Source: Anaerolineae bacterium
Lineage (GTDB): Bacteria > Chloroflexota > Anaerolineae > 4572-78 > J111
Direction: 5' to 3'
DNA: 64,000 nucleotides
Assembly (NCBI GenBank): GCA_023382535.1
Contig: JAHDWA010000002.1
Location: 62,001-126,000, forward strand
Each line of letters opens with the position of its first letter. Position 1 is the stretch's first letter. Below, in pieces: positions 34,467 to 41,795 of this stretch. Under the pieces are notes generated by a model. The model was given only the letters and a program-made list of their open reading frames with translations, searched no databases and had not been told where the DNA came from. Both the position numbers and the translations under genes were made by a program.

Positions 34467-35249
34467 TTATTTGGCTACGACAATCAAGCGGTGGCTGTTG
34501 CCCGTATAAGGCCAACAGGTAACCAGGGTGAGACGTTCGCCGGTGGTGGGCATAATCCACTGGGCATTCTGCTGCCGTTGTTCGGCGGAAACATCCCGTT
34601 CGGGCAAAATAAAATGATCGGTGACTGTGTAGCGATAAGCACGACCCTCAGCCTGAAGCAAAATTTCATCCCCTTTTTTAAGATCAACCAGGTAACGGAA
34701 AATTTCGGCTCCCAGGTTGTGGTGCCCCGATAAAACCACGTTCCCTCCATTACCGGGGAAAGCGCTGTTCTGATGCCAACCGGCAGCGTTGTCCGGCACA
34801 TTCCAGGTTGAAGTCTCAACCCCCGCTTGTTTCACGACCGTCCAATCAGCTACTTCGACGGGGGCATCGAGGTTTATGGCCGGAATAATAATTCGAGTGG
34901 GGGGAGATTGGGCCGGAAGAGAGGGCTGAGGTGTGGGGGTGGAGACTGGGGTGGGAGTCAGGAGAAAAACCGGCGCGGTCGGAGATGGGGCAGAAGGGGG
35001 CAGATGAAAAGAAGTGGGACTGCTTTCCGGCTTTGCGGTGCGGGTCGCCGAAACCGTGGGGAGCAGGGTGGGCAGTTTGTTTCTTGCCAGGGTTGCAGTA
35101 GGTAATAATTGCACGGGTGCGGCGGCGGCCGGGCCGATGCCAATCTCTACCCGGCAGGCTACCGTCCCCAACCCGATAAGGGCAATGACCGGCCAGAGCA
35201 GCCAGCTTGCTTGAAAATTACGCCCCATTCTGATCTTTAGTTGTGCCAT
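34467..35249 (-). CDS. Sortase family transpeptidase
   Basis: This 260-residue protein has one N-terminal hydrophobic segment (about 15-32) and a Thr/Pro linker (45-117). A sortase domain lies at about 118-260, with catalytic His176 in VVLSGHHN, Cys245 in TLVTC and Arg254 in HRLIVVA. It should sit outside the membrane and cleave and join a C-terminal sorting signal; the short domain recalls class D/E sortases. The start at 35249 overlaps the flaG-like gene by 32 bases; an ATG at 35228 would leave 11. Coupling to filament genes is odd, because no LPxTG-type substrate was seen among them. Confidence 0.85.
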   Translation of the reverse strand: MAQLKIRMGRNFQASWLLWPVIALIGLGTVACRVEIGIGPAAAAPVQLLPTATLARNKLPTLLPTVSATRTAKPESSPTSFHLPPSAPSPTAPVFLLTPTPVSTPTPQPSLPAQSPPTRIIIPAINLDAPVEVADWTVVKQAGVETSTWNVPDNAAGWHQNSAFPGNGGNVVLSGHHNLGAEIFRYLVDLKKGDEILLQAEGRAYRYTVTDHFILPERDVSAEQRQQNAQWIMPTTGERLTLVTCWPYTGNSHRLIVVAK

Positions 35250-35451
35250 CGGCCTTTATCCCGAACATCAGGTAATAATCCTTAACAATTTCGTTCAACT
35301 CGGTTGAGGGGATATGGCGCAGCACTCGACCACTTTCTTTGTCTATAAAATTGACCTCGATTTTACCGGTTGCCTCATCAATGATGAATTGAGGATAGGT
35401 ATAGCTGTCAAGGTTAGATAGATGATGGTGAGGGTTAAGTGGAGACTCCAT
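35218..35451 (-). CDS. FlaG-like protein (short)
   Basis: This 77-residue protein has a C-terminal FlaG-type core (about 20-70): PQFIIDEATGKIEVNFIDKE, RVLRHIPSTELNEIVKDYY. The pattern of a beta-hairpin followed by IPxxEL and a helix matches FlaG proteins, which affect filament length. It lies 20 bases after a second FlaG-like gene and overlaps the sortase start. The two FlaG-like proteins share this core but differ in their N-termini. It could have split from a duplication. Confidence 0.75.
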   Translation of the reverse strand: MESPLNPHHHLSNLDSYTYPQFIIDEATGKIEVNFIDKESGRVLRHIPSTELNEIVKDYYLMFGIKADGTTKDQNGA

Positions 35452-35471
35452 ATCACAGACTCAACTTGGGT

Positions 35472-35846
35472 TTAGATGATGATGGCCCGACGGCGGAGCT
35501 GGTTTGGCTGAAAGTTCCCTTTAATAATCTCCTTGACCAATTCGTCTGGCGGGATGGTCCGGATCAGTTTGCCGCTTTCGGCGTCAATGACCCGCACGAT
35601 GACCTCCCGGGTTTCGCGGTTGACTTCGAACTCGGCGTAGGTGCGACTTGGGGAGGACACTGCTTTCTGGTCCGTTGGGTTACGGCGTTTTTCAGTGCCC
35701 ATAGCCGCTTCTTCACCCGCCTTCACGGGCGGCACATCTTGGGTCTGCTGCTGCCAATAACGTTCGCGGACCACCTTAGCCAAAACCGAGGCCTGGCCTT
35801 CGGCATCTTTTAAGATACCCTCGATAGGTTTGATTGGTTCAACCAT
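35472..35846 (-). CDS. flaG: FlaG family protein
   Basis: This 124-residue protein has a variable N-terminus (1-65) and a FlaG core (about 68-115): YAEFEVNRETREVIVRVIDA, LIRTIPPDELVKEIIKG. FlaG is a small filament-related protein found between flagellin and fliD/fliS genes in many bacteria and limits filament length in some. The gene lies 51 bases after fliD and 20 bases before a second FlaG-like gene, in the usual flagellar filament cluster. It is recognisable despite the divergent N-terminus. Confidence 0.82.
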   Translation of the reverse strand: MVEPIKPIEGILKDAEGQASVLAKVVRERYWQQQTQDVPPVKAGEEAAMGTEKRRNPTDQKAVSSPSRTYAEFEVNRETREVIVRVIDAESGKLIRTIPPDELVKEIIKGNFQPNQLRRRAIII

Positions 35847-35897
35847 AGTGATACCTGCTTTCTAAGACCGTCGTTTCAAAAAATTTGTCTTAACCCC

Positions 35898-37295
35898 TCA
35901 ACCCTGCATATTTATAGAATTGAGATTGCTTAACATAAAGGCCTGTAGTGACTGTAAATCGTACTGCATCGCAAATACCTGAGCCTGATAACCATAGAAC
36001 TGTTTGCGCAAAACCTCTTCCTGCCGCTGAAGTAATGAGTCCTGGCTATCTATCCGCGGCTTGAGCGCCTCGAGTTGTTTGTCAATACTTGATTTGGTGC
36101 GACTAATGACCGCGTTCGTACCATCTAAATATCTGGCGACACGATTTTCCACCCTGCCCAGCACATCATTCAGCAGGTCCGACACGGCTTCGTAGTTGTT
36201 CTCCAGAGCCGAAGTCAAAGCGCTCTCATCCGAGAGCTTAAACTTGCCATCGTCCCCAATCGTCACCCCGATGTCGGCCAGGCTGTGCGGTTGGCCGCTG
36301 GCAGCCCCCCCGTAAATACTTAACATATCGCCCGCAATCTCAGTGCGCAGTGAGCGCATCCCTTTATCGTGGGCCAACGGCGCCTGGGTGTACGTAGGAT
36401 TACCGTTATCATCCGGTTCACCCGCCTGAGCGGTGGTTTTGAGCTTTAGATGGCTCATCAAGTCATTAACGGCGTTTAGTTGGCTCTTGAACTTGCTGAC
36501 CGTGCCGCTGTTGTCTTTGGCTACGGTTACGGTCATACTGCCCGTCTCTTTGAGATTAAAGATCAACCCGGCCACAATATCATCCAGCTTGCTATTGCTG
36601 CTGCGGCTTACCGGCAAACCGTTAACCTTTAGTTGCGCATTCTGGGCTACCTGCAAATGGTTATCCGGCACCCCGTTGCCGTCAGCATCGGCAGGGTCCA
36701 GAAAACCCAGCCCTACTCCATCCGTCACAGCTATTGTGGCAGCCGTGCCGGTATTTACGCTGGTCAGCACCAGCCGGTTATCCACAATTGAGGCTTCAAC
36801 CGCTTCAACATCGGCCCCGGCAAAATCAACGGCGTTGATCTTGTCGCGGATGTTGGCCAGGCTGTCCCCCGCAGCAACAGAAATGGTCTGCCCGTTGATC
36901 GTCAGGTTGCCTGAGAGGCCGGGAGCATTGTTGAATTGGGTTGAAGCGTAGCGGTCGGCCTGGGCCAGATGAGTAACTTCCACGGCATATTTGGCCGCGC
37001 TCAGTTTATCACTGTCCCCTACCGTCACACCCAGGCCCGCCGCGTTTTCGCCCCCGACGGCAGCCACAAATTTGTTCAGGGTTCCGCTATCGGCGGTTAA
37101 GGCGCTTATGGCCGAACGAACCGCCTCCAGCTTGGTTTTTATATCATCATAGATCCCCTTGTTCACTTCCAGGGTATCCCGCCGTTCTTGCAGCCGGATC
37201 AGGGGTTGTCGCCGGTACTGCATCGACTCTTTGATCAACTGCTCAATCCCGGCCGCATTAAAGATTGATCCGCTGCTTGAAACGTTACTGGCCAT
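35898..37295 (-). CDS. fliD: Flagellar filament cap protein FliD (HAP2)
   Basis: This 465-residue protein has a helical N-terminal HAP2 domain (IEQLIKESMQYRRQPLIRLQ). A beta-rich middle region (about 75-270) includes a flagellin-hook-IN-like motif (GDSLANIRDKINAV near 130). The C-terminal coiled-coil part (270-465) ends DLQSLQAFMLSNLNSI. FliD forms the cap under which flagellin subunits fold. The length is normal. It lies after fliS in transcription order, separated by a 136-base gap that contains a strong palindromic repeat. Confidence 0.93.
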   Translation of the reverse strand: MASNVSSSGSIFNAAGIEQLIKESMQYRRQPLIRLQERRDTLEVNKGIYDDIKTKLEAVRSAISALTADSGTLNKFVAAVGGENAAGLGVTVGDSDKLSAAKYAVEVTHLAQADRYASTQFNNAPGLSGNLTINGQTISVAAGDSLANIRDKINAVDFAGADVEAVEASIVDNRLVLTSVNTGTAATIAVTDGVGLGFLDPADADGNGVPDNHLQVAQNAQLKVNGLPVSRSSNSKLDDIVAGLIFNLKETGSMTVTVAKDNSGTVSKFKSQLNAVNDLMSHLKLKTTAQAGEPDDNGNPTYTQAPLAHDKGMRSLRTEIAGDMLSIYGGAASGQPHSLADIGVTIGDDGKFKLSDESALTSALENNYEAVSDLLNDVLGRVENRVARYLDGTNAVISRTKSSIDKQLEALKPRIDSQDSLLQRQEEVLRKQFYGYQAQVFAMQYDLQSLQAFMLSNLNSINMQG

Positions 37296-37325
37296 AACCT
37301 TAGCTCTCCTTCGTCAATAACTTCT

Positions 37326-37379
37326 CGTAGTAACGCCTTTAGGGGGTTAAAGCCCGGAAGGCCTGAAGGCGTTACTACG
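37326..37379. repeat. 18-base-pair palindromic repeat between fliS and fliD
   Basis: The arms 37326-37343 (CGTAGTAACGCCTTTAGG) and 37362-37379 are reverse complements with one mismatch, around an 18-base loop. It can form a long hairpin in the fliS-fliD transcript. It looks like a REP-type dispersed element; it might also act as an mRNA stabiliser or attenuator. Confidence 0.7.
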
Positions 37380-37431
37380 GGTTATTTTCATCCCTGCCGG
37401 TTTACCGTCAGATTTATGTCCATCTTTTGCC

Positions 37432-37881
37432 TTAACTCGTAACCATCACCCGCGAGGGGGCAGCCACGCTTTGGAATTGAGTCTGGGAGAAATGCTGGGG
37501 TGATGGAGCCGGCTGGGGCTGGTACTGCTCTTTGACCTGCACCCAGGCAGCGCGCAGTTCACGCAAGATGCCGGCGGCTTCGTCATACTCACCCTTGCGG
37601 GCCAACTCTTCGCAATACAGATAAAGTCGAAAAAAGCCCATGGCAATATCGGCGTCGTAGCCAAAATCCAGCGCCTTCCGCAGCTCCGACAGCGCCCTGG
37701 CCGTTCGTTCCAGGTCTCGCTGGCCGCAGCCGATCAAGGCCGCATCATAGGCCATAATCAGCAGTTCCAGCGGGCTGGCGCTGTTAACCTGATTAAGCCG
37801 GTAGGCCTGGCTGGCCGAAGTTGTCCCATTCATTGAATTTCTGCTGTAAGTGTGATTTGAGACCATTGTTTTGCTCCCCAT
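37432..37881 (-). CDS. fliS: Flagellin chaperone FliS
   Basis: This 149-residue helical protein begins in the FliS manner (AYRLNQVNSASPLELLIMAYDAA; the conserved pattern is Y..N.V.T..P..L...LYDGA). It continues with LRKALDFGYDADIAMGFFRL and a C-terminal helix, then a non-conserved Pro/Gln tail. FliS binds the C-terminal D0 segment of flagellin in the cytoplasm and stops early assembly. The gene follows flagellin by 106 bases that include a perfect palindrome. The first ten residues before AYRLN are variable. Confidence 0.9.
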   Translation of the reverse strand: MGSKTMVSNHTYSRNSMNGTTSASQAYRLNQVNSASPLELLIMAYDAALIGCGQRDLERTARALSELRKALDFGYDADIAMGFFRLYLYCEELARKGEYDEAAGILRELRAAWVQVKEQYQPQPAPSPQHFSQTQFQSVAAPSRVMVTS

Positions 37882-37902
37882 TGATTACTTGTGGTGGTAA
37901 AG

Positions 37903-37928
37903 CGGGGGAGGCTGTACAGCCTCCCCCG
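37903..37928 (-). terminator. Perfect 26-base palindrome between flagellin and fliS
   Basis: Twelve GC-rich pairs close a two-base TA centre, giving a very stable hairpin 59 bases after the flagellin stop. Only CTTTACC follows, so there is no clear U-tract. It may cause partial termination or protect the flagellin mRNA 3' end, which would explain more flagellin than FliS. Confidence 0.5.
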
Positions 37929-37987
37929 AACCTTACTTAACTCTATTCAGCCACCTGCAACTTCAGGTGTTATCTACCAGCTTGAGC

Positions 37988-39538
37988 CTAGCGGAACAGG
38001 CTCAAGATACCTTGGGGAGCGGTGTTGGCCTGGGCCAGCATCGTGGTTGAAGTTTGCTGCAAGATACTGAACTTGGTCGCTTCCAGTTGTTCCATCGCCA
38101 TATCGGCGTTCATGATGCGGTTGTACGACGCTTCGACGTTGACCTGGGACACGGCGACGGCTTCGGATTTGATTTCCAGGCGAGCCATCAGTGAACCGAG
38201 ATCGGCCATACTGGCATTGACTTTATCGAGGGCGGAGTTGACCGTGTCCATATAGTTAGCCGCCTTGATCGCGGTTGAAACATCAACCACAAAGTTGCCG
38301 GCTTCTTTATAGTCAAAGCTGACGGTACTACCTACACCGGCGGCGCCAATAGCGGCTGCGGTAGCCTGAAGCCCAACACCGGAATTAAGCGTGCCACCGG
38401 CGGCATTGTAACCGTGTTTGGCCGTGGTGCCAACCACCTCACCGGCGTCGCCGGCGCTGATGGTCATCGCCGCGCCGCTGCCATCGTTGAGTTCGTACTT
38501 CACTGCGCCGGCTCTGATATATTCAAAGTTCATGCTTTGGCCGGCCACAAGGCCCGTACCGCCCAGGGTCAGCGTGACCCCGAGGTCGTCACCTCCAGCA
38601 GTGGCTTCCAAAGCGCCGCTGCTGCCAGTACCGGTCAAGTTAGCGTTATTTATATCATATACCGTAGTGCCGGTGTTATCAATGATGCGATAGCTGACAT
38701 CCCCGTTAATACCATTGGCGCCACCGTGATTGACGGCGTCAATTACTAACGTATAAGACTCACCGCTCTTCAGCTCCGTTGCCGTTCCGGCATTGGTTGG
38801 GGCTGCCGCAGCCATAGCCGACACGTCGGTGATATAGGGGCTTTCGACGTTAACTTTGCCGACGGCGGCAGAGGCAGCTTTATCTAAAACTTCGAAGGAA
38901 TACGAGCCGGTTTTAACAGCGCTCAGATTACCAATGGTGGCGGCGACAGCGGCATCCGTCAGGCCGGCGCTGGTCACTTTATTGGAAACATTGGTGGCCA
39001 GGACTACTTCTGATACGCCCAGAGAGGTGGCATCTTGTTTGTCGGTCAGTGACCAGGTGGTGTATTCGCCGTTGTCGGCGCCGGTTTGGAAGCGTTTGTT
39101 CGCCGTGCCGTCCAACAACTGGGTGCCGTTCCATTTGGTCTCGTTGACCAGGTCGGTGATTTGTTCGGCAAAACTGGAGAGCTGGCTTTGAATGGCCGCG
39201 CGTTCGGAAGCGCCCAGGGTGTCACTGGCGGCCTGTTCGGCCTTGCTGCGCATGGTCACCAGGATGTCGGTGATCTTGCTCATGCCGGCTTCCGCTACCG
39301 ACAGCATATTGTTGGCGTCGGCGATGTTGTCCATCGCCACTTTCAACCCTTCGGAGCGGGCTTTCATTTTGGTGGCAATGGTCAAACCGGCGGGATCGTC
39401 CTTGGCGCTGTTGATGCGCTTGCCGGTGGCCAGTCGCTGCTGGTGCACGCCCAGCTTGGCGTTGATGTTATTGAGTGAGTTCAGCGCGTTCAGCGCGCCG
39501 ATGTTACTAGCTATTCGAGAGAAATCTGCTTGTGCCAT
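37988..39538 (-). CDS. fliC: Flagellin
   Basis: This 516-residue protein has conserved D0/D1 helices at both ends (1-170: LNSLNNINAKLGVHQQRLAT, INSAKDDPAGLTIATKMKAR; about 425-516, ending in ANTAPQGILSLFR). The variable Gly/Ala/Thr-rich centre (about 175-420) should form the exposed outer domain. It is the filament subunit, exported by the flagellar type III system with FliS as chaperone. A sigma-28 promoter lies about 195 bases upstream and two CsrA sites precede the start. GGAGG at 39546-39550 is the ribosome site, 7 bases before the ATG. Confidence 0.95.
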   Translation of the reverse strand: MAQADFSRIASNIGALNALNSLNNINAKLGVHQQRLATGKRINSAKDDPAGLTIATKMKARSEGLKVAMDNIADANNMLSVAEAGMSKITDILVTMRSKAEQAASDTLGASERAAIQSQLSSFAEQITDLVNETKWNGTQLLDGTANKRFQTGADNGEYTTWSLTDKQDATSLGVSEVVLATNVSNKVTSAGLTDAAVAATIGNLSAVKTGSYSFEVLDKAASAAVGKVNVESPYITDVSAMAAAAPTNAGTATELKSGESYTLVIDAVNHGGANGINGDVSYRIIDNTGTTVYDINNANLTGTGSSGALEATAGGDDLGVTLTLGGTGLVAGQSMNFEYIRAGAVKYELNDGSGAAMTISAGDAGEVVGTTAKHGYNAAGGTLNSGVGLQATAAAIGAAGVGSTVSFDYKEAGNFVVDVSTAIKAANYMDTVNSALDKVNASMADLGSLMARLEIKSEAVAVSQVNVEASYNRIMNADMAMEQLEATKFSILQQTSTTMLAQANTAPQGILSLFR

Positions 39539-39544
39539 GATATT

Positions 39545-39554
39545 ACCTCCGTGT
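39545..39554 (-). promoter_or_regulatory. CsrA binding site over the flagellin ribosome site
   Basis: ACACGGAGGT on the minus strand fits the CsrA SELEX consensus ACANGGANGU at every fixed position and contains the GGAGG Shine-Dalgarno of flagellin. Binding of CsrA, whose gene is at 62095-62349, would block ribosome entry. Confidence 0.7.
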
Positions 39555-39564
39555 ATGGCATAAC

Positions 39565-39578
39565 GGGTATCCTTACCC
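39565..39578 (-). promoter_or_regulatory. CsrA binding hairpin upstream of flagellin
   Basis: GGGTA-AGGA-TACCC forms a perfect 5-pair hairpin with GGA in its loop, the preferred CsrA presentation. Its GGA is 22 bases from the GGA of the site over the ribosome site, a distance one CsrA dimer can bridge. Confidence 0.65.
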
Positions 39579-39732
39579 TGTTGGTTGAATTAAAAATTAA
39601 GAATTTAGAGTTTTTGCCGTTAAGGGCTGTCGGTGTCTGCCTGGGAAACAGCCCCATTCCCGTGTTTTTAGTACTATTTATTTTATAAGCGCCTCCAGCC
39701 AAAAGTTGATTGTATTTGGTTGTATGCCTATA

Positions 39733-39759
39733 TTATCGGTCTGATAAACAGGAACTTTA
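39733..39759 (-). promoter_or_regulatory. Sigma-28 (FliA/SigD) promoter of flagellin
   Basis: TAAAGTTC-N11-ACCGATAA on the minus strand differs from the FliA consensus TAAAGTTT-N11-GCCGATAA at one base in each half, with exact spacing. Transcription would start near 39726 and give a leader of about 190 bases that carries both CsrA sites. No sigma-28 or FlgM gene lies in the window. Confidence 0.8.
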
Positions 39760-39843
39760 GCGGTTTGGGGAATATTTACGTTAACTTTACACGTTATGTA
39801 AGTGCAGTCCGCCGCTTGAAAAACGGACCGGCCCACCTAAAAC

Positions 39844-39871
39844 AAAAAGCACGTCGCCCCGGCGACATGCT
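39844..39871 (-). terminator. Strong intrinsic terminator of the chemotaxis operon
   Basis: AGCATGTCGCC pairs with GGCGACGTGCT (one T-G wobble) and is followed by TTTTTGTTTT on the minus strand. It lies 23 bases after the last cheX stop and before the flagellin promoter, so chemotaxis and filament genes form separate transcripts. Confidence 0.85.
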
Positions 39872-39893
39872 CCGATAATGGGGCCAGGACGGC

Positions 39894-40421
39894 TCACTGG
39901 CCCGAAACCGGCATCAGCCCGGTGGATGGCGAGGGACCGGCTTTAGTCAGATCACTGGCTGAGGATTCCCGTAAGGCCAGGTTTAGCTGGAGCAGGCCCA
40001 GTTCAGTTTGGAGCGGGATAATGACCCGATCAATATCCAGCGTGGAAATGCGCGCCCCTTTACCCACAATCAGCGTCGGCACCGAGATTTGGGTCTGATA
40101 GTTATACTCGGCTAACTTGGTGCTGGCCTGGCCTACAATGACATTGCCTAATTCGCCGATCCCGCTCTGGGCCAATTCGTCAAAATCAATGAACTCCTGT
40201 CCTAAAATACGCGCGGTGATATTCTTGGCCGTCTCAAAGCTGAGACTGATAATGGCAATGCCCCACACGTCCCCCACCAGGCTGAACAGGACGGTGACAT
40301 CATCGGTGGTGTAAGCATCGCGTTCTAAACTTAAAGAACCCCGTCTAGCCTGGATATTAGCCTCAGAAATTAAGACGGTGTTGGCAGCAGCAATGAAAGC
40401 ATTAAAAATTTCGGTGCGCAT
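39894..40421 (-). CDS. cheX: CheX-family CheY-P phosphatase (second copy)
   Basis: This 175-residue protein has the CheX fold pattern and the phosphatase signature in AQSGIGELGNVIVGQAS near 83-99, where Glu and Asn of ExxN act on CheY-P. A long beta strand region (DDVTVLFSLVGDVWGIAIIS) and ISVPTLIVGKGARISTLD follow the family. It is a close tandem paralog of the protein at 40426-40950, sharing the SGIGEL.NVI core and GKG.xISTLD. It ends the chemotaxis operon. CheX dephosphorylates CheY-P to end the signal; no CheZ is present in the window. Confidence 0.85.
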   Translation of the reverse strand: MRTEIFNAFIAAANTVLISEANIQARRGSLSLERDAYTTDDVTVLFSLVGDVWGIAIISLSFETAKNITARILGQEFIDFDELAQSGIGELGNVIVGQASTKLAEYNYQTQISVPTLIVGKGARISTLDIDRVIIPLQTELGLLQLNLALRESSASDLTKAGPSPSTGLMPVSGQ

Positions 40422-40425
40422 CTGG

Positions 40426-40950
40426 TTACCCTTTGAGAGTTATTTCATCAGTTTTGACTGCGGCTGTAGGCCGCGGACTAAATGTTTGTGTTTCACGTAA
40501 AGCCAGGTGAATTTGGAATTCACCCAAATCGGTCAACACGGGAACCTGGATTCGATCAAAGTCGAGAGTCGAGATAAGGGTTCCTTTGCCAAGAATGAGA
40601 GTGGGAGGTGAGATTTTCGCCTCGTAACCTGCTTCCGCCAGACGCTTGCTGGCCTGGCCCGTAATAACGTTAGCCAGTTCGCCGATCCCACTCTGGGCCA
40701 GTTCGTCGAATTCTGCAAAGGGTTGGCCTAAAATTTGCGACACGATTTGCAGAGCCATGTCTTGGCTCATCCCATAAAGGGCCACCCCCTGGACTTGTCC
40801 AACAATACTGATCAAAGCAGTTACGTCGTTGGTAGTGCAGGCTGAACGCTGCAAGGCCAGACCCCCGCGTTGAGCTGTTTTTATGCCTACTTCGGCCTCT
40901 AACACCGCAAAAGCTGCTTCTACAAACGGACTTAGAAACTTTACATTCAT
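40426..40950 (-). CDS. cheX: CheX-family CheY-P phosphatase (first copy)
   Basis: This 174-residue protein is homologous to its neighbour at 39894-40421. It has ExxN in AQSGIGELANVITGQAS (about 82-98), NDVTALISIVGQVQGVALYG and SPPTLILGKGTLISTLDFD. Both copies keep the phosphatase residues, so both may be active, perhaps on different CheY-like proteins (42852-43208 and 46485-46982). The start overlaps the cheR stop by 4 bases (ATGA). The gap to the second copy is 4 bases. Confidence 0.85.
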   Translation of the reverse strand: MNVKFLSPFVEAAFAVLEAEVGIKTAQRGGLALQRSACTTNDVTALISIVGQVQGVALYGMSQDMALQIVSQILGQPFAEFDELAQSGIGELANVITGQASKRLAEAGYEAKISPPTLILGKGTLISTLDFDRIQVPVLTDLGEFQIHLALRETQTFSPRPTAAVKTDEITLKG

Positions 40951-41795
40951 GATTTTTTACCTCTAAAGTTCCCTGGTTTTGCAAAAAACCTGGGGGGAGC
41001 CGGGGCAGTCCCAATTCTACGACGATAAAAGGAAATACCGGCCGTCTCAAAGCCCATCTCGGCGGCCTGTGAAATAATTTCGGTGCCTCCGACAAACAAT
41101 ATTCCTCCAGGCCGGAGTGACTGGTGAAAGCGCAGATAGATCTGGTCTTTTGCTTCAGCCGTAAAATAAATGACTACATTACGACAAATAATCAAATCAA
41201 ACCCCTGTTCAAAAGGGTCGGCTAGAAGGTTATGCTCGCCAAAGGTAATCCGCCGCCGTAAAGTGTCGGCGACAAAATAGCCATTATCGCGGAGGATGAA
41301 GTAGCGCCGAAGCCACAAGGAGGGTACATTGGCTACCTCCTCAGACAGGTACGGGCCGCCAGCCTGCGCCCAGGCCAAAGCCGAATGATCAATATCAGTG
41401 GCTAAAATGTAGTGCTGGCGGTAGGAACCCGTTATCTCGGCCAACAGCACCGCCAGCGAGTAAGGTTCGTGACCGCGCGAGCAGCCCGCGCTCCAAATGC
41501 GCAGGGTAGAACGGTGAGCAAGTAATTCGGGTAAAATGATCTCGCGCAAACAATCAAATTTTTGGCTATCCCGAAAGAAAGACGAGACATTGATGGTTAA
41601 ATAGTCTCTAAGTTTGCTGATCACGGTTGGATCATGGCCGATACTTGAAAAAAAGCTCTGCCAGGTAAGGTGGCCGGACCGTTGTAAAAAAGTATCCAGC
41701 CGGCGCTGCATCTGGGGGCTTTTATAGCCGTTCAGGTCTACTCCGGTCAAGGTTAAGATTTTTCGTTTTACGTAGTTATATTCCAGGGTTTCCAC
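40947..41795 (-). CDS. cheR: Chemotaxis methyltransferase CheR
   Basis: This 282-residue protein has a short helical N-terminal domain (LNGYKSPQMQRRLDTFLQRS). The SAM-dependent methyltransferase domain has RIWSAGCSRGHEPYSLAVLL (SAM-binding Gly motif), ILATDIDHSALAWAQ, and FDLIICRNVVIYF. It methylates Glu residues of MCPs to set adaptation, opposed by CheB. It overlaps cheB by 20 bases upstream and cheX by 4 downstream. Length and motifs are normal; its C-terminus is slightly longer than in short CheR proteins. Confidence 0.93.
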   Translation of the reverse strand: METLEYNYVKRKILTLTGVDLNGYKSPQMQRRLDTFLQRSGHLTWQSFFSSIGHDPTVISKLRDYLTINVSSFFRDSQKFDCLREIILPELLAHRSTLRIWSAGCSRGHEPYSLAVLLAEITGSYRQHYILATDIDHSALAWAQAGGPYLSEEVANVPSLWLRRYFILRDNGYFVADTLRRRITFGEHNLLADPFEQGFDLIICRNVVIYFTAEAKDQIYLRFHQSLRPGGILFVGGTEIISQAAEMGFETAGISFYRRRIGTAPAPPRFFAKPGNFRGKKS

